DNA of 64,000 nt from NCBI GenBank assembly GCA_004208945.1, contig SGPE01000022.1, positions 121,115-185,114 on the forward strand, written 5' to 3'. Numbering within the stretch: the stretch's first letter is position 1; each line of letters begins with the position of its first letter. A program made the translations under genes and the position numbers. The notes beneath the pieces are model-generated. The model was not told the origin of the DNA and searched no databases. It saw only the letters and a list, made by a program, of their open reading frames with translations. Source of the stretch: Pseudoalteromonas sp. CO133X (GTDB taxonomy: Bacteria > Pseudomonadota > Gammaproteobacteria > Enterobacterales > Alteromonadaceae). Positions 1 to 7,596 of the stretch are shown here, piece by piece.

Positions 1-45
1 AGGCTAAAATGCGCTTTATAAATGCAACCCGTTAAGCCCAATAAA

Positions 46-74
46 AACGCCACTAATAACAGTGGCGTTGTTGT
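46..74 (+). terminator. hairpin, possible intrinsic terminator
   Basis: A 9-bp perfect stem (AACGCCACT at 46-54 with AGTGGCGTT at 61-69) is followed by a weakly T-rich stretch. It may end a gene lying left of the window. The T-run is interrupted by G, so termination strength is uncertain. Confidence 0.5.
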
Positions 75-134
75 ATTGATACTCAGAGACTAATGTAGAA
101 AATGAGTTATTCGTTATTTAACTATTTCCTACGC

Positions 135-155
135 AAGCCCTCTTAGAGGGCTTTT
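135..155 (+). terminator. intrinsic terminator between convergent genes
   Basis: An 8-bp stem (AAGCCCTC at 135-142 with GAGGGCTT at 146-153) with a 3-base loop is followed by TTTT on the plus strand. It lies immediately beyond the dps stop codon, so it may also serve dps from the other side, although the minus-strand T-run is short. Confidence 0.6.
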
Positions 156-159
156 ATAC

Positions 160-633
160 TTAACCTAAGTAGGATTTTAGCATCCAAACTAGTTTCTCTT
201 GCTCTTTAATGTAGTCACTCATCAGCGCCGCAGAGCCTTCATCGTCAGCATCACCTGCTTGAGATAAAATATCGCGTTGCATTTGGATGAGTGTACTGTA
301 GCCTGCTAATAAGTTTTCTACTGCAGCAGTGCCTTCAGTAATATTTTTTGCTTCGCTTATTTTACTTGCTTCAATGTACTCTGAAAATGCGTGTACTGGT
401 GTGCCGCCTAAAGTCAGAATACGCTCCGCAATTTCATCAACTTTTTCAAGTAATAAGTTATAAATCTCTTCAAATTTAAGGTGTAATTCAAAAAAGTTAC
501 GACCTTTGATATTCCAATGAAAGCCACGTGCGTTCATGTATTGAATTTGGTAGCAGCTTAATAAAGAGTTTAGTGATTTTACGATATCTTCACTTTTTGC
601 GCTGTTTAAACCAATTGCATTTACCTGTGACAT
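160..633 (-). CDS. dps: Dps-family DNA-binding ferritin-like protein
   Basis: A 157-residue Dps/ferritin-like protein that oxidises and stores Fe(II) with H2O2 and protects DNA under stress. Seen: the family signature with FHWN near residue 40, followed by the LHLKFEEIYN and VDEIAERI helices that supply the His, Asp and Glu ligands of the inter-subunit ferroxidase site, and the LGGTP turn. Length is normal for Dps. The start is supported by an AAGGAG ribosome site just upstream (about 640-645). The upstream gap carries a promoter and a perfect OxyR dimer motif, which suits oxidative-stress induction. The N-terminal tail is short and not strongly basic, so DNA binding is not certain. Confidence 0.93.
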   Translation of the reverse strand: MSQVNAIGLNSAKSEDIVKSLNSLLSCYQIQYMNARGFHWNIKGRNFFELHLKFEEIYNLLLEKVDEIAERILTLGGTPVHAFSEYIEASKISEAKNITEGTAAVENLLAGYSTLIQMQRDILSQAGDADDEGSAALMSDYIKEQEKLVWMLKSYLG

Positions 634-693
634 AGATTGCTCCTTAAAAATAGCTGTTAATATTTTACTTTACTTGCTAGTGCGTGAGATTAA

Positions 694-721
694 GTATTAG
701 CCATTTCCAGTAATCTGTAAA
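694..721 (-). promoter_or_regulatory. candidate dps promoter
   Basis: On the minus strand, TTTACA (716-721) and TAATAC (694-699) are separated by 16 bases and lie about 60 bases upstream of the dps start. The match to the sigma-70 consensus is moderate. Its position directly downstream of the OxyR-like site makes the call more plausible. Confidence 0.5.
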
Positions 722-758
722 ATGGTTTAATTCGAACATAGTGATAGTTTAAACCTAT
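722..758. promoter_or_regulatory. OxyR-type binding site upstream of dps
   Basis: ATAG (744-747), TTTAAAC, CTAT (755-758) fits ATAG-N-T-NNN-A-N-CTAT exactly. With the same 7-base phasing a degraded second dimer site (ATGG 722-725, CGAA 733-736) abuts the proposed -35. OxyR binds as a tetramer to two such dimer sites next to the -35, so the geometry fits activation of dps. The promoter-proximal half is weak. Confidence 0.5.
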
Positions 759-806
759 CAGTGGCTGTTTTAGTTAATTTTCACACTATCAATATAAGAT
801 TGGATG

Positions 807-821
807 ACCTATTACATAGGT
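807..821. repeat. 15-bp inverted repeat in the dps/1006 gap
   Basis: ACCTAT-TAC-ATAGGT is a perfect 6+6 palindrome with a 3-base centre, between the divergent dps gene and the small membrane protein gene. It could be a regulator operator, but no regulator is identified. The rest of the gap (759-1005) shows nothing else I can name. Confidence 0.4.
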
Positions 822-1005
822 TTGGGGCGAGAGAGCAAAAAATCTACCTAAAAGCGTGATTATTTTAAAATAAGGCAGATAACATGATCTAAAACAAGGT
901 TTAGATTGGCAAGCAACTAGGCTGATTTAGAAATTGATTTAGGTCAAAAAAACAACATTTCAGAAGCGCATAATGAGTTTACCGCATTTATTTAGGAGAA
1001 GAAAA

Positions 1006-1215
1006 ATGGACGGTAAAACAGCGAAAGAAAACAAAGCTGAAATAGTGGTTGTAGTGATTGCATTACTTGCTTTTGTTATTGGCTTAGTAGGGCATTTAGC
1101 AGGTGCTAGCTTTGCAAATTTTGATACCTTTGGCTATATCGCTGCGCCTATCCCGCTTATTCTGGGTATTATCGTACTGATTTCATACAAAGTGGCAGCA
1201 AGTGCTGAAAAATAA
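1006..1215 (+). CDS. small two-helix membrane protein, unknown function
   Basis: A predicted 69-residue protein starting MDGKTAKENK. It has a charged N-terminus, then two hydrophobic segments (about residues 12-34 and 43-62) and a short Ala/Lys tail. I chose this start because an AGGAG ribosome site sits at 994-998, eight bases upstream. The ATG at 973 would add 11 residues without a clear ribosome site. No family is recognised. It stands alone between dps (divergent) and a convergent lipase-like gene. Confidence 0.7.
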   Translation: MDGKTAKENKAEIVVVVIALLAFVIGLVGHLAGASFANFDTFGYIAAPIPLILGIIVLISYKVAASAEK

Positions 1216-1222
1216 GGCGCAA

Positions 1223-1825
1223 CTAGTCTTTGTTGATAAGCTTTATAATGTAATCCATTACTTGGCGTGAGTAGATCATACTGGTGTGACTTAAATGAAA
1301 CACCTTGTGCTCTGCCATGCCATTGAGCTTGGTTTCATCTATTAGCACTGTGCCATCAGAGACACTGCCTTTAGCAATTAATGGCATGAGTCCTATAGGT
1401 AAATCCCCAGCGATACTGTAAAGCTTCGCCTTAAATGGCCAGTCGCCGTTTTCAGACAATAAAAACTCGACACTATTTTTAAGTAGCATATCGAATCCTT
1501 TTTGCTGTATCTGTTTAGCAATATGGCTGCCTTTGTGTGGAGTGCCGAGCGTAATAACTTTTTCTACATACTTGCTTTGCGAAGAATTCGCTTCAAGGTA
1601 AGCGCGTGCAACGAGCCCCCCCAAAGAGTGACACACCATGGCTGTTGGTTTGTCGCCAATGAAGTGATCAATCTTATCAAAAATAGCCGCTCTATTAGGG
1701 GATAGCGTGTTGTAGGTCAAATTAAGTATTTTTAACCCAGACTTTTCAAGGCGTGTACACAAGGGGCGCATGACAAAACCTGACATATAAAGTCCATGTA
1801 ATACTACAACTTGTCTAATTGCCAT
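1223..1825 (-). CDS. alpha/beta hydrolase, lipase/esterase-like
   Basis: A 200-residue alpha/beta-fold hydrolase. Seen: the VVLHGLYMSGF oxyanion-loop region at the N-terminus, the nucleophile elbow CHSLGG (Ser near residue 67) in place of the usual GHSLGG, TLGTPHKGS after it, and candidate acid and base in the DGTVLIDET and HTSM segments near the C-terminus. The architecture resembles short triacylglycerol lipase/PGAP1-like esterases. No signal peptide, so it is probably cytoplasmic. It follows the YaeQ gene with an 8-base gap, so the two are probably co-transcribed. The substrate is unknown. Confidence 0.8.
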   Translation of the reverse strand: MAIRQVVVLHGLYMSGFVMRPLCTRLEKSGLKILNLTYNTLSPNRAAIFDKIDHFIGDKPTAMVCHSLGGLVARAYLEANSSQSKYVEKVITLGTPHKGSHIAKQIQQKGFDMLLKNSVEFLLSENGDWPFKAKLYSIAGDLPIGLMPLIAKGSVSDGTVLIDETKLNGMAEHKVFHLSHTSMIYSRQVMDYIIKLINKD

Positions 1826-1833
1826 CGCATACC

Positions 1834-2370
1834 TTACATTAATTGCTGAGGTTTAATTTCAATATTTGCTGTGTCTGAGCTTACCCACACCTCGCCATCT
1901 TGAATAGTGATTGTGAGCTTAATATTGCGATCTGCCAGTGCAGCTAATGCTTGAGTCGCTGCATAATCGAGACTAAAAATACGCAAGTTTTTAAAATCAT
2001 ACAACTTAGGTTGATGTTTTTGCCACCAAATAGTTTGGTTATTCTCGCCGTAAGTATACAAAACAACCTGTTTGGCTTTATTACAGGCTTTTTTCAAGCG
2101 CTTTTCATCTGGTAAGCCGAGCTCAATCCAAAGCTCAATTTCTTCGCTGTAGTTTACATGCCAAAGTTCGGGTTCATCATCAGCGCATAAGCCTTTAGTG
2201 AACTCTAAACCTTCACGCGCATTTAGTGCAAAAGCGAGTAGGCGGATCATCAGCCTTTGCTCGGTCTCTGATGGATGCTGTGCAAGGGTTAGATTGAAAT
2301 CTTGATAAAGGTGACGGTCCATATCGCTTAGCGATATTTGCGCTTTGATAATAGTTGATTTAAGAGCCAT
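1834..2370 (-). CDS. yaeQ: YaeQ family protein
   Basis: A 178-residue protein of the YaeQ family, recognised from the N-terminal ALKSTIIKAQISLSDMDR, the RLLAFALNA helix and the QTIWWQKHQPKL region. YaeQ adopts a PD-(D/E)XK nuclease-like fold; the E. coli protein was reported to restore RfaH-related haemolysin expression, but the biochemical role is not settled. Length is typical. Probably the first gene of a two-gene operon with the lipase-like protein, and divergent from rbgA with a 92-base gap. Confidence 0.9.
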   Translation of the reverse strand: MALKSTIIKAQISLSDMDRHLYQDFNLTLAQHPSETEQRLMIRLLAFALNAREGLEFTKGLCADDEPELWHVNYSEEIELWIELGLPDEKRLKKACNKAKQVVLYTYGENNQTIWWQKHQPKLYDFKNLRIFSLDYAATQALAALADRNIKLTITIQDGEVWVSSDTANIEIKPQQLM

Positions 2371-2462
2371 AACTGCTTACTTGAAAAAATTTGCGTCATT
2401 ATAGCGCAATTCCAAGCTGAGCCAGTTAAAATAGCATGCAATTTATTTTTTAGGAGTAAAAT

Positions 2463-3407
2463 ATGGCCATCCAGTGGTTCCCAGGGCACATGAATAAAGC
2501 CCGTAATGAAATCAAAGAAATTATGCCACAAATGGATGTGATCATTGAGGTGCTTGATGCCCGTATTCCTTACAGCAGTGAAAACCCTATGGTAACAGCG
2601 CTGCGTGGCGATAAGCCGGTCATTAAAATCATGAATAAAGCTGACCTTGCAGACCCTAAATTAACGCAAGCATGGAAAGACTACTTTGAGCAGCAAAGTG
2701 GCGTTAAAGCGATTGATTTTGGTAATGATAAAGCAGGTGAAGTACATCGTATTAATGAGCTTTGTAAAAAACTAGTGCCGCATAAAGTGGGTGCTGATAA
2801 GCAAATTAAAGCCATGATCATGGGTATTCCCAATGTTGGTAAATCAACACTAATTAATACCCTAGCAGGCCGAATTGTAGCAAAAACGGGTAATGAACCT
2901 GCGGTAACTAAAGCTCAGCAACGAATTAAACTTGATGATGGCATTATGCTTTACGACACGCCAGGCATGTTATGGCCAAAAGTAGAAAACGAAAACTCAG
3001 GTTACCGTTTAGGGGCAACGGGTGCTATTCGTGATACTGCTATCGACTACGAAGAAGTGGCAAGTTACACCGCTGAATATTTACTGCATGCATACCCAGA
3101 GCTTTTAAAAAGTCGCTATAAGATTGATGAGCTACCAGAGTCTGACTGGGAGTTTGTTGAAATGGCAGGCAAAAAGCGTGGCTGTATTCGTGGTGGTAAT
3201 CAGATCGATACTTATAAAATGTCTGAAATTCTTATTAATGAATTACGAGATGGCATTATTGGTCGCATTACTATGGAAACACCAACCATGCGTGAAGAAG
3301 AAGAGCAAATGGTTGCACAGCTTCGCGCCGCGTTAGAGGCAAAAAAAGCTGCTAAAGAAGAAGAGAAAAAGCAGCGCCGTGCCCGAGCGCGTAAAAACCG
3401 TCGTTAA
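2463..3407 (+). CDS. rbgA: ribosome biogenesis GTPase RbgA/YlqF family
   Basis: A 314-residue circularly permuted GTPase. Seen in order: N-terminal IQWFPGHMNKA, the G4 motif NKAD near residue 59, the P-loop GIPNVGKST near 121 and the G3 motif DTPG near 165, the order expected of the YlqF/RbgA group. In Bacillus RbgA acts late in 50S subunit assembly. The C-terminal 30 residues are a Lys/Arg/Glu-rich tail probably contacting RNA. The start is supported by TTAGGAG at about 2451-2457. A bidirectional terminator shared with the small RNA locus follows. Confidence 0.93.
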   Translation: MAIQWFPGHMNKARNEIKEIMPQMDVIIEVLDARIPYSSENPMVTALRGDKPVIKIMNKADLADPKLTQAWKDYFEQQSGVKAIDFGNDKAGEVHRINELCKKLVPHKVGADKQIKAMIMGIPNVGKSTLINTLAGRIVAKTGNEPAVTKAQQRIKLDDGIMLYDTPGMLWPKVENENSGYRLGATGAIRDTAIDYEEVASYTAEYLLHAYPELLKSRYKIDELPESDWEFVEMAGKKRGCIRGGNQIDTYKMSEILINELRDGIIGRITMETPTMREEEEQMVAQLRAALEAKKAAKEEEKKQRRARARKNRR

Positions 3408-3432
3408 AATTAAAACGTTAATTTTTAGACAT

Positions 3433-3458
3433 AAAAAAAGCCCTGAAAGGGCTTTTTT
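3433..3458. terminator. bidirectional terminator: rbgA and sRNA copy 1
   Basis: An AGCCCT-gaa-AGGGCT stem is flanked by seven A's on one side and six T's on the other, so it is U-tailed when read from either strand. It ends rbgA on the plus strand and the left-hand small RNA on the minus strand. Confidence 0.85.
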
Positions 3459-3651
3459 AGTTTCATATCTACCGTCACCGATATGAGCAATGTAGCAAGT
3501 AAAATAAGTAGGGGTGCCCACATATTGCCAACATCAAGGGGCGTTGCGGCTAGCAATATGTGAGCTAAGCTTTAACGTGGCGACACGTGTTTCAGGGTCT
3601 TGAAACAATCAGGTTATCCCGTACAAGTCGTAATGCTCTTCCGTCTTGTTG
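3433..3651 (-). ncRNA. ryhB: RyhB-like Fur-regulated small RNA, copy 1
   Basis: Predicted transcript of about 219 nt with no plausible coding frame. It starts 6-7 bases after a GATAAT -10 and ends at a U7 intrinsic terminator. The core ACATTGCTCA (minus strand of 3481-3494) matches the mRNA-pairing core of enterobacterial RyhB, followed by a TCATATC/GATATGA hairpin. Upstream in the RNA are a TGTTTC/GAAACA hairpin and a long stem (3553-3565 with 3516-3528) capping a loop that contains CGCCCCTTGATG. Its size resembles the long Vibrio RyhB (over 200 nt) more than the 90-nt E. coli RNA. Inferred role: repressing iron-using protein mRNAs, with Hfq, when iron is scarce. Seen: promoter, terminator, duplication. 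Inferred: function. Confidence 0.7.
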
Positions 3652-3709
3652 ATATTGATTATCAGTTAGATTTAATAAACTGTCAACATCTAAATAAAAA
3701 TAATTATCA
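3651..3709 (-). promoter_or_regulatory. promoter and Fur boxes of sRNA copy 1
   Basis: Minus strand: TTGACA (3681-3686), exactly 17 bases, GATAAT (3658-3663). A 7-1-7 Fur-like box TAAAAAT-A-ATTATCA lies at 3695-3709, 8 bases upstream of the -35. GATATTGATTATC (3651-3663) over the -10 and start site matches 12 of 13 positions of part of the classical Fur consensus. Two boxes bracketing a strong promoter suggest tight iron repression. Confidence 0.75.
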
Positions 3710-3756
3710 TTTCTATATTTTATTTTTCGACACATTGATTACTTTGTTTCAGACAT

Positions 3757-3966
3757 AAAAAAAGCCCTGCAAGGGCTTTTTTAGTTTCATATCTACCGTC
3801 ACCGATATGAGCAATGTAGCAAGTAGGTGATCACCTGTTGCCAACATCAAGGGGCGTTGCGATCAGCAACAGGCGATCTTAGCTTTATCGTGGGCCACAC
3901 GTGTTTCAGGGTCGAGAAACAAATCAGTTTATTCCGAACAAGTCATAAAGCGCTGCTGACTTGTTG
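3757..3966 (-). ncRNA. ryhB: RyhB-like Fur-regulated small RNA, copy 2
   Basis: Predicted transcript of about 210 nt, a diverged tandem duplicate of the RNA at 3433-3651 with its own promoter and a U7 terminator (AGCCCT-gca-AGGGCT, 3757-3782). The 3' part holding the ACATTGCTCA core (minus strand of 3805-3818), the following hairpin and the terminator is almost identical to copy 1, as are the CGCCCCTTGATG loop and the CCTGAAACACGTG segment. The long central stem (3866-3878 with 3829-3841) differs in sequence but keeps pairing. Copy 2 is upstream of copy 1 in the direction of transcription. The arrangement recalls the tandem PrrF1/PrrF2 RNAs of Pseudomonas, but the core is RyhB-like. Confidence 0.7.
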
Positions 3967-4024
3967 ATAGTGATTATCAATTAGATTTAGCTGTGTGTCA
4001 ACGCCTAACTGAAAATAATTCTCA
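3966..4024 (-). promoter_or_regulatory. promoter and Fur boxes of sRNA copy 2
   Basis: Minus strand: TTGACA (3996-4001), exactly 17 bases, GATAAT (3973-3978), as in copy 1. A Fur-like box TGAAAAT-A-ATTCTCA (4010-4024) is 12 of 14 against TGATAAT-N-ATTATCA and again sits 8 bases upstream of the -35. GATAGTGATTATC (3966-3978) over the -10 and start matches 12 of 13 Fur positions. The remaining gap (4025-4143) holds a TATAAT at 4118-4123 that could serve the kinase gene, and nothing else I can support. Confidence 0.75.
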
Positions 4025-4143
4025 TTTCTTTGTGTTTATTTTTTAACCCCCATCAATACAATGCATTAGCACTAAAGTTGGGCTGTAAATTATGACTAAT
4101 AAAAACTATGCTGAAGCTATAATAATTAAAATAATCAAATGCG

Positions 4144-7100
4144 ATGTTCTCAATTTGGTCAATAAGCCTACTTGCGATTATTTACCTAGCAATTCTATTT
4201 GCTGTTGCAGGCTGGGCTGATAAAAGAAAAGTACTGCCTTTTAAAGGCTTAACCTATGGCTTATCGCTTGGGGTATATTGTACTTCTTGGGCGTTTTTTG
4301 GCACCACGGCACAAGCAGCATATAACGGCTGGTGGTTAGCACCGACTTATGCTGGCACTATTTTACTGTTTATTTTTGGCTGGCAGGTATATTGTCGCAT
4401 TGCACATATTTGTCGGCAGCAAAAAATAACGTCGATGGCTGATTTTATTGCCACCCGCTACGGACAATCTTCAAGCTTATCAGGGCTAATATCACTTATT
4501 TCTGTGATTGCGATTGTGCCTTATATCTCTTTACAGCTTAGTGCGACCGCACAAAGTATGAATTTACTTACCGATAGAGCCGTCACACAAAGCCATGAAG
4601 TGTGGGCCGATAGCACTTTTTACATCACGCTTGTTTTAGCGTTATTTGCTATTTTGTTTGGTGCAAGGCGGCTAAAACCCAGTGAGCATAACCCTGGCCT
4701 TATTGCGAGTATTGCTTTTGAATCTGTGGTTAAGTTATTGGCATTTGTTGCAGTGGGTTTATATGTGTGCTTTGCATTATTTGACAGCCCCATGGCACTG
4801 TTTGAAAAAGCACAGGCGCTGAATATCGATCAGCAAGTAGCTGTAACACAAAGCCCAACCTATGTGTATGTTGCCCATACATTACTCGGTATTTTGGCAA
4901 CCCTATGTTTGCCAAGGCAGTTTCACATGAGCTTTATCGAAAAAAATAACGATAAAGAATTGGCTTCGGCACGTTGGCTATTTCCGATTTACTTATTACT
5001 TATCAATCTGTTTATTCTACCGATTGCATACGCCGGATTAATTTATTTTCAAGGTCAAGAAGTTGGCTACGATACCTTTGTACTGGCACTTCCTATGGCA
5101 GCTGACAATGCTTTTGTAGCATTACTGGCATTTTTAGGCGGCTTTTCAGCTGCAACCAGTATGGTAATTGTGTCATCAATTGTACTTTCTGTGATGATAA
5201 CCAATGACTTTATAAATCAGTTTATTTTACGCCGCTCGCAGCTTACATCGAGTAGCCGTGGACTCGATAAAAATAACCTTCTACACGCGCGTAAAATCGT
5301 TATCGTACTCATTTTATTACTTAGCTATTTCACTCACCGGGTACTGGGCGAGAGCACAACGCTTGCTAATGTTGGTTTAATGTCGTTTACCTTGGTTGCA
5401 CAATTTTCACCAGCTATGATTATTGGTCTATGGTGGCGACAAGCCTCTTGTAGAGGTGCGCAGCTTGGTATACTAAGTGGCTTTATCATCTGGGGTTACA
5501 CACTATTATTGCCAAACCTAGCAGGCGGATTAGGTAACGATAGCTTGTGGCTCGTGAATGGGCCTTGGGGGATTAGCTGGCTTGCACCCACCAATTTATT
5601 CTCATTAGGCATGGAAAGCATTAGCCAAGCCTTGCTGTTATCGTTAGGTGCGAACTGTTTAGTGTATTTTTTGGTGCCGTTATTTAGTCGTGCAACTTTG
5701 GCTGAACGCTTGCAGAGTAATAAATTTGTTTCTCAATTAAGTGACTCACGGATCAGCAACCACCTACATCCACTTAGTTATCATGATTTAGGAGCTTTAT
5801 TGCAGCGATTTGCCGAGAAAGAGGCCGCGCAATCTCTGGTAAACCATTATTTCCCTGATGATAAAGGTAAGTGGAAACGCCCTGCTAATGTTGAATTAGA
5901 GCTACTGGTTGAGCGTGAGATGTCAGCGGTGATTGGCGGGGCATCGGCACGGCTTATTTTAGATGTAGCTAAAAATGAGCAGCGCCAGCCATTAGAACAA
6001 GTTGCTGAGTTTGTTGATGAAGCAAGTCAAGTTCTTAAATTTAATCGTGACTTACTACAATCAACCATAGAAAACATCCAACAAGGGATCAGTGTAGTCG
6101 ACAGTGAACTGCGACTTGTAGCGTGGAATCAAGGTTATAAGAATATGTTTGCTTACCCTGACGATGCTTTATATATAGGGCGTCCGGTGGCTGATATTAT
6201 TCGTTTTAATGCTGAGCGTGGCCTGTTCAGGGGCGAAAGTGTGACCAGCGAAGTCGAAAAACGTTTAGCGTATTTACGCCAAGGCAGTGCATATAAATAC
6301 CAACGTTCGCACAATGATGGCCGTGTGTTTGAGATGCAAGGTAATCCACTGCCAGGGGGAGGGTTTGTAACAACCTATACAGATATTACTGAATTTGTTA
6401 AGCAACAGAAAGCGCTGACAGAAGCCAATGTTAGCCTGGAGGAAAAAGTAACAGCACGTACATTAGCACTTACTCAAGCAAATCAAGAGCTATCAAAGGC
6501 AAAACAGGTGGCGGAACAAGCAACAGTCAGTAAAACACGCTTTTTTGCTGCTGCGAGTCATGATTTACTTCAGCCCTTCAATGCCGCGAGTTTGTTTTGT
6601 TCATTAATGAATGAAAAAGCACAAAGCACTGAGCTTAAAGAGTTAGCGATGAATATTAAAAATTCATTAGGCAGTGCTGAAGAACTGTTATCGAGTATTT
6701 TAGAACTAACGAAGCTCGATTCAGGTTCGTTTAAAGTACAAATGAGCGAGTTTGCAGCCAGCTCACTTGTAGAGCCGCTGCGCAATGATTATGAAGCGCT
6801 AGCAACTGATAAGGGTTTAAAGTTTATAATTGAGACTTGTGATGTGCGTTTGCACACAGATAAAGCGTTGTTACGTCGAGTATTGCGAAACTTACTCAGT
6901 AATGCCATTCGTTACACTGAGCGAGGCGAAGTACGCTTAAAAATGCATCATGACGATGATGATCATGTGTCATTCATTGTTGAAGATACAGGAATAGGCA
7001 TTGCTGCAAGTGATCAGCAAACCATTTTTCAAGAGTTTAAACAGCTTGGTGCTAAACCAAGTGCTGAAGGGTTAGGGCTAGGGCTTGCAATCACAAAGCG

Positions 7101-7596
7101 TATTTGCGACCTCTTAAAAATCCCTTTAGTGATGGGCTCTGAGCTTGGAAAAGGAACGCAGTTCACTTTAACACTGCCATGTAAGGTCAGCCGTCAAGCG
7201 AGTAAAGAGCAAAGCGCAGAAGCGCAGCAAGAAACAGAGCTTGGTCAACTGCGTATTTGGCTGCTTGATAATGATCGAAATGTGTTAGAGGCATTAAAGC
7301 AGTTACTAGAAAATTGGGGCTGCGAGATCTCCACAGCCACTAATTTAGCAGACCTTGAGCAGTTAAAGGCAAGCCAAGCACTACCACAATTACTGATTAT
7401 CGATTATCAGCTGGATGATGGGGTAACGGGCCTTGAAGTGATTGAGCAAGCAGCCCTTACTGCGTTACCGGCCATCGTTAATACCGCGAATCATGATGAA
7501 GGTATACGTGAGTTAGTGCTCGATGCGGGCTACCCATTGCTTTATAAGCCTCTGAAAGCGCCTGCCTTAAAACGCATGATTAAGCGACTTACTTGA
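4144..7596 (+). CDS. sodium/solute symporter-fused hybrid histidine kinase, CrbS-like
   Basis: A 1150-residue membrane sensor kinase. Domains in order: an SSS/PutP-type symporter domain with about 13 membrane segments (1-540), a PAS domain (about 640-750) and coiled coil, HisKA with ASHDLLQPFNAASLF (phospho-acceptor His806), HATPase with N and G boxes (about 885-1015), and a receiver with acceptor Asp1087 in IIDYQLDDG. Architecture and length match CrbS of Vibrio, which with the LuxR-type regulator CrbR controls acetyl-CoA synthetase and acetate use. I infer a sensor of a small carboxylate or of its uptake. No regulator is adjacent; the LuxR-type regulator at 14945 is a candidate. The ribosome site is weak. 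It abuts a convergent kinase gene with no spacer (TGATCA shared region). Confidence 0.87.
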   Translation: MFSIWSISLLAIIYLAILFAVAGWADKRKVLPFKGLTYGLSLGVYCTSWAFFGTTAQAAYNGWWLAPTYAGTILLFIFGWQVYCRIAHICRQQKITSMADFIATRYGQSSSLSGLISLISVIAIVPYISLQLSATAQSMNLLTDRAVTQSHEVWADSTFYITLVLALFAILFGARRLKPSEHNPGLIASIAFESVVKLLAFVAVGLYVCFALFDSPMALFEKAQALNIDQQVAVTQSPTYVYVAHTLLGILATLCLPRQFHMSFIEKNNDKELASARWLFPIYLLLINLFILPIAYAGLIYFQGQEVGYDTFVLALPMAADNAFVALLAFLGGFSAATSMVIVSSIVLSVMITNDFINQFILRRSQLTSSSRGLDKNNLLHARKIVIVLILLLSYFTHRVLGESTTLANVGLMSFTLVAQFSPAMIIGLWWRQASCRGAQLGILSGFIIWGYTLLLPNLAGGLGNDSLWLVNGPWGISWLAPTNLFSLGMESISQALLLSLGANCLVYFLVPLFSRATLAERLQSNKFVSQLSDSRISNHLHPLSYHDLGALLQRFAEKEAAQSLVNHYFPDDKGKWKRPANVELELLVEREMSAVIGGASARLILDVAKNEQRQPLEQVAEFVDEASQVLKFNRDLLQSTIENIQQGISVVDSELRLVAWNQGYKNMFAYPDDALYIGRPVADIIRFNAERGLFRGESVTSEVEKRLAYLRQGSAYKYQRSHNDGRVFEMQGNPLPGGGFVTTYTDITEFVKQQKALTEANVSLEEKVTARTLALTQANQELSKAKQVAEQATVSKTRFFAAASHDLLQPFNAASLFCSLMNEKAQSTELKELAMNIKNSLGSAEELLSSILELTKLDSGSFKVQMSEFAASSLVEPLRNDYEALATDKGLKFIIETCDVRLHTDKALLRRVLRNLLSNAIRYTERGEVRLKMHHDDDDHVSFIVEDTGIGIAASDQQTIFQEFKQLGAKPSAEGLGLGLAITKRICDLLKIPLVMGSELGKGTQFTLTLPCKVSRQASKEQSAEAQQETELGQLRIWLLDNDRNVLEALKQLLENWGCEISTATNLADLEQLKASQALPQLLIIDYQLDDGVTGLEVIEQAALTALPAIVNTANHDEGIRELVLDAGYPLLYKPLKAPALKRMIKRLT

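Noticed and set aside
3333-3521. 62-codon minus-strand open frame crossing the sRNA copy 1 terminator
   Set aside because: It begins inside the sRNA, runs through its terminator into rbgA in antisense and has a run of Phe from A-rich rbgA codons. It has no ribosome site and is not kept in sRNA copy 2.
3427-4048. Tandem repeat as an insertion element or REP-type mobile repeat
   Set aside because: No transposase, terminal inverted repeats or target duplications. Each unit has its own promoter and terminator, and the copies differ by structure-preserving changes, which fits duplicated RNA genes better.
4081-4206. Short plus-strand frame (ATG at 4092) overlapping the CrbS-like start
   Set aside because: About 40 codons out of frame with the kinase, no ribosome site, and its second half is kinase coding sequence read in another frame.
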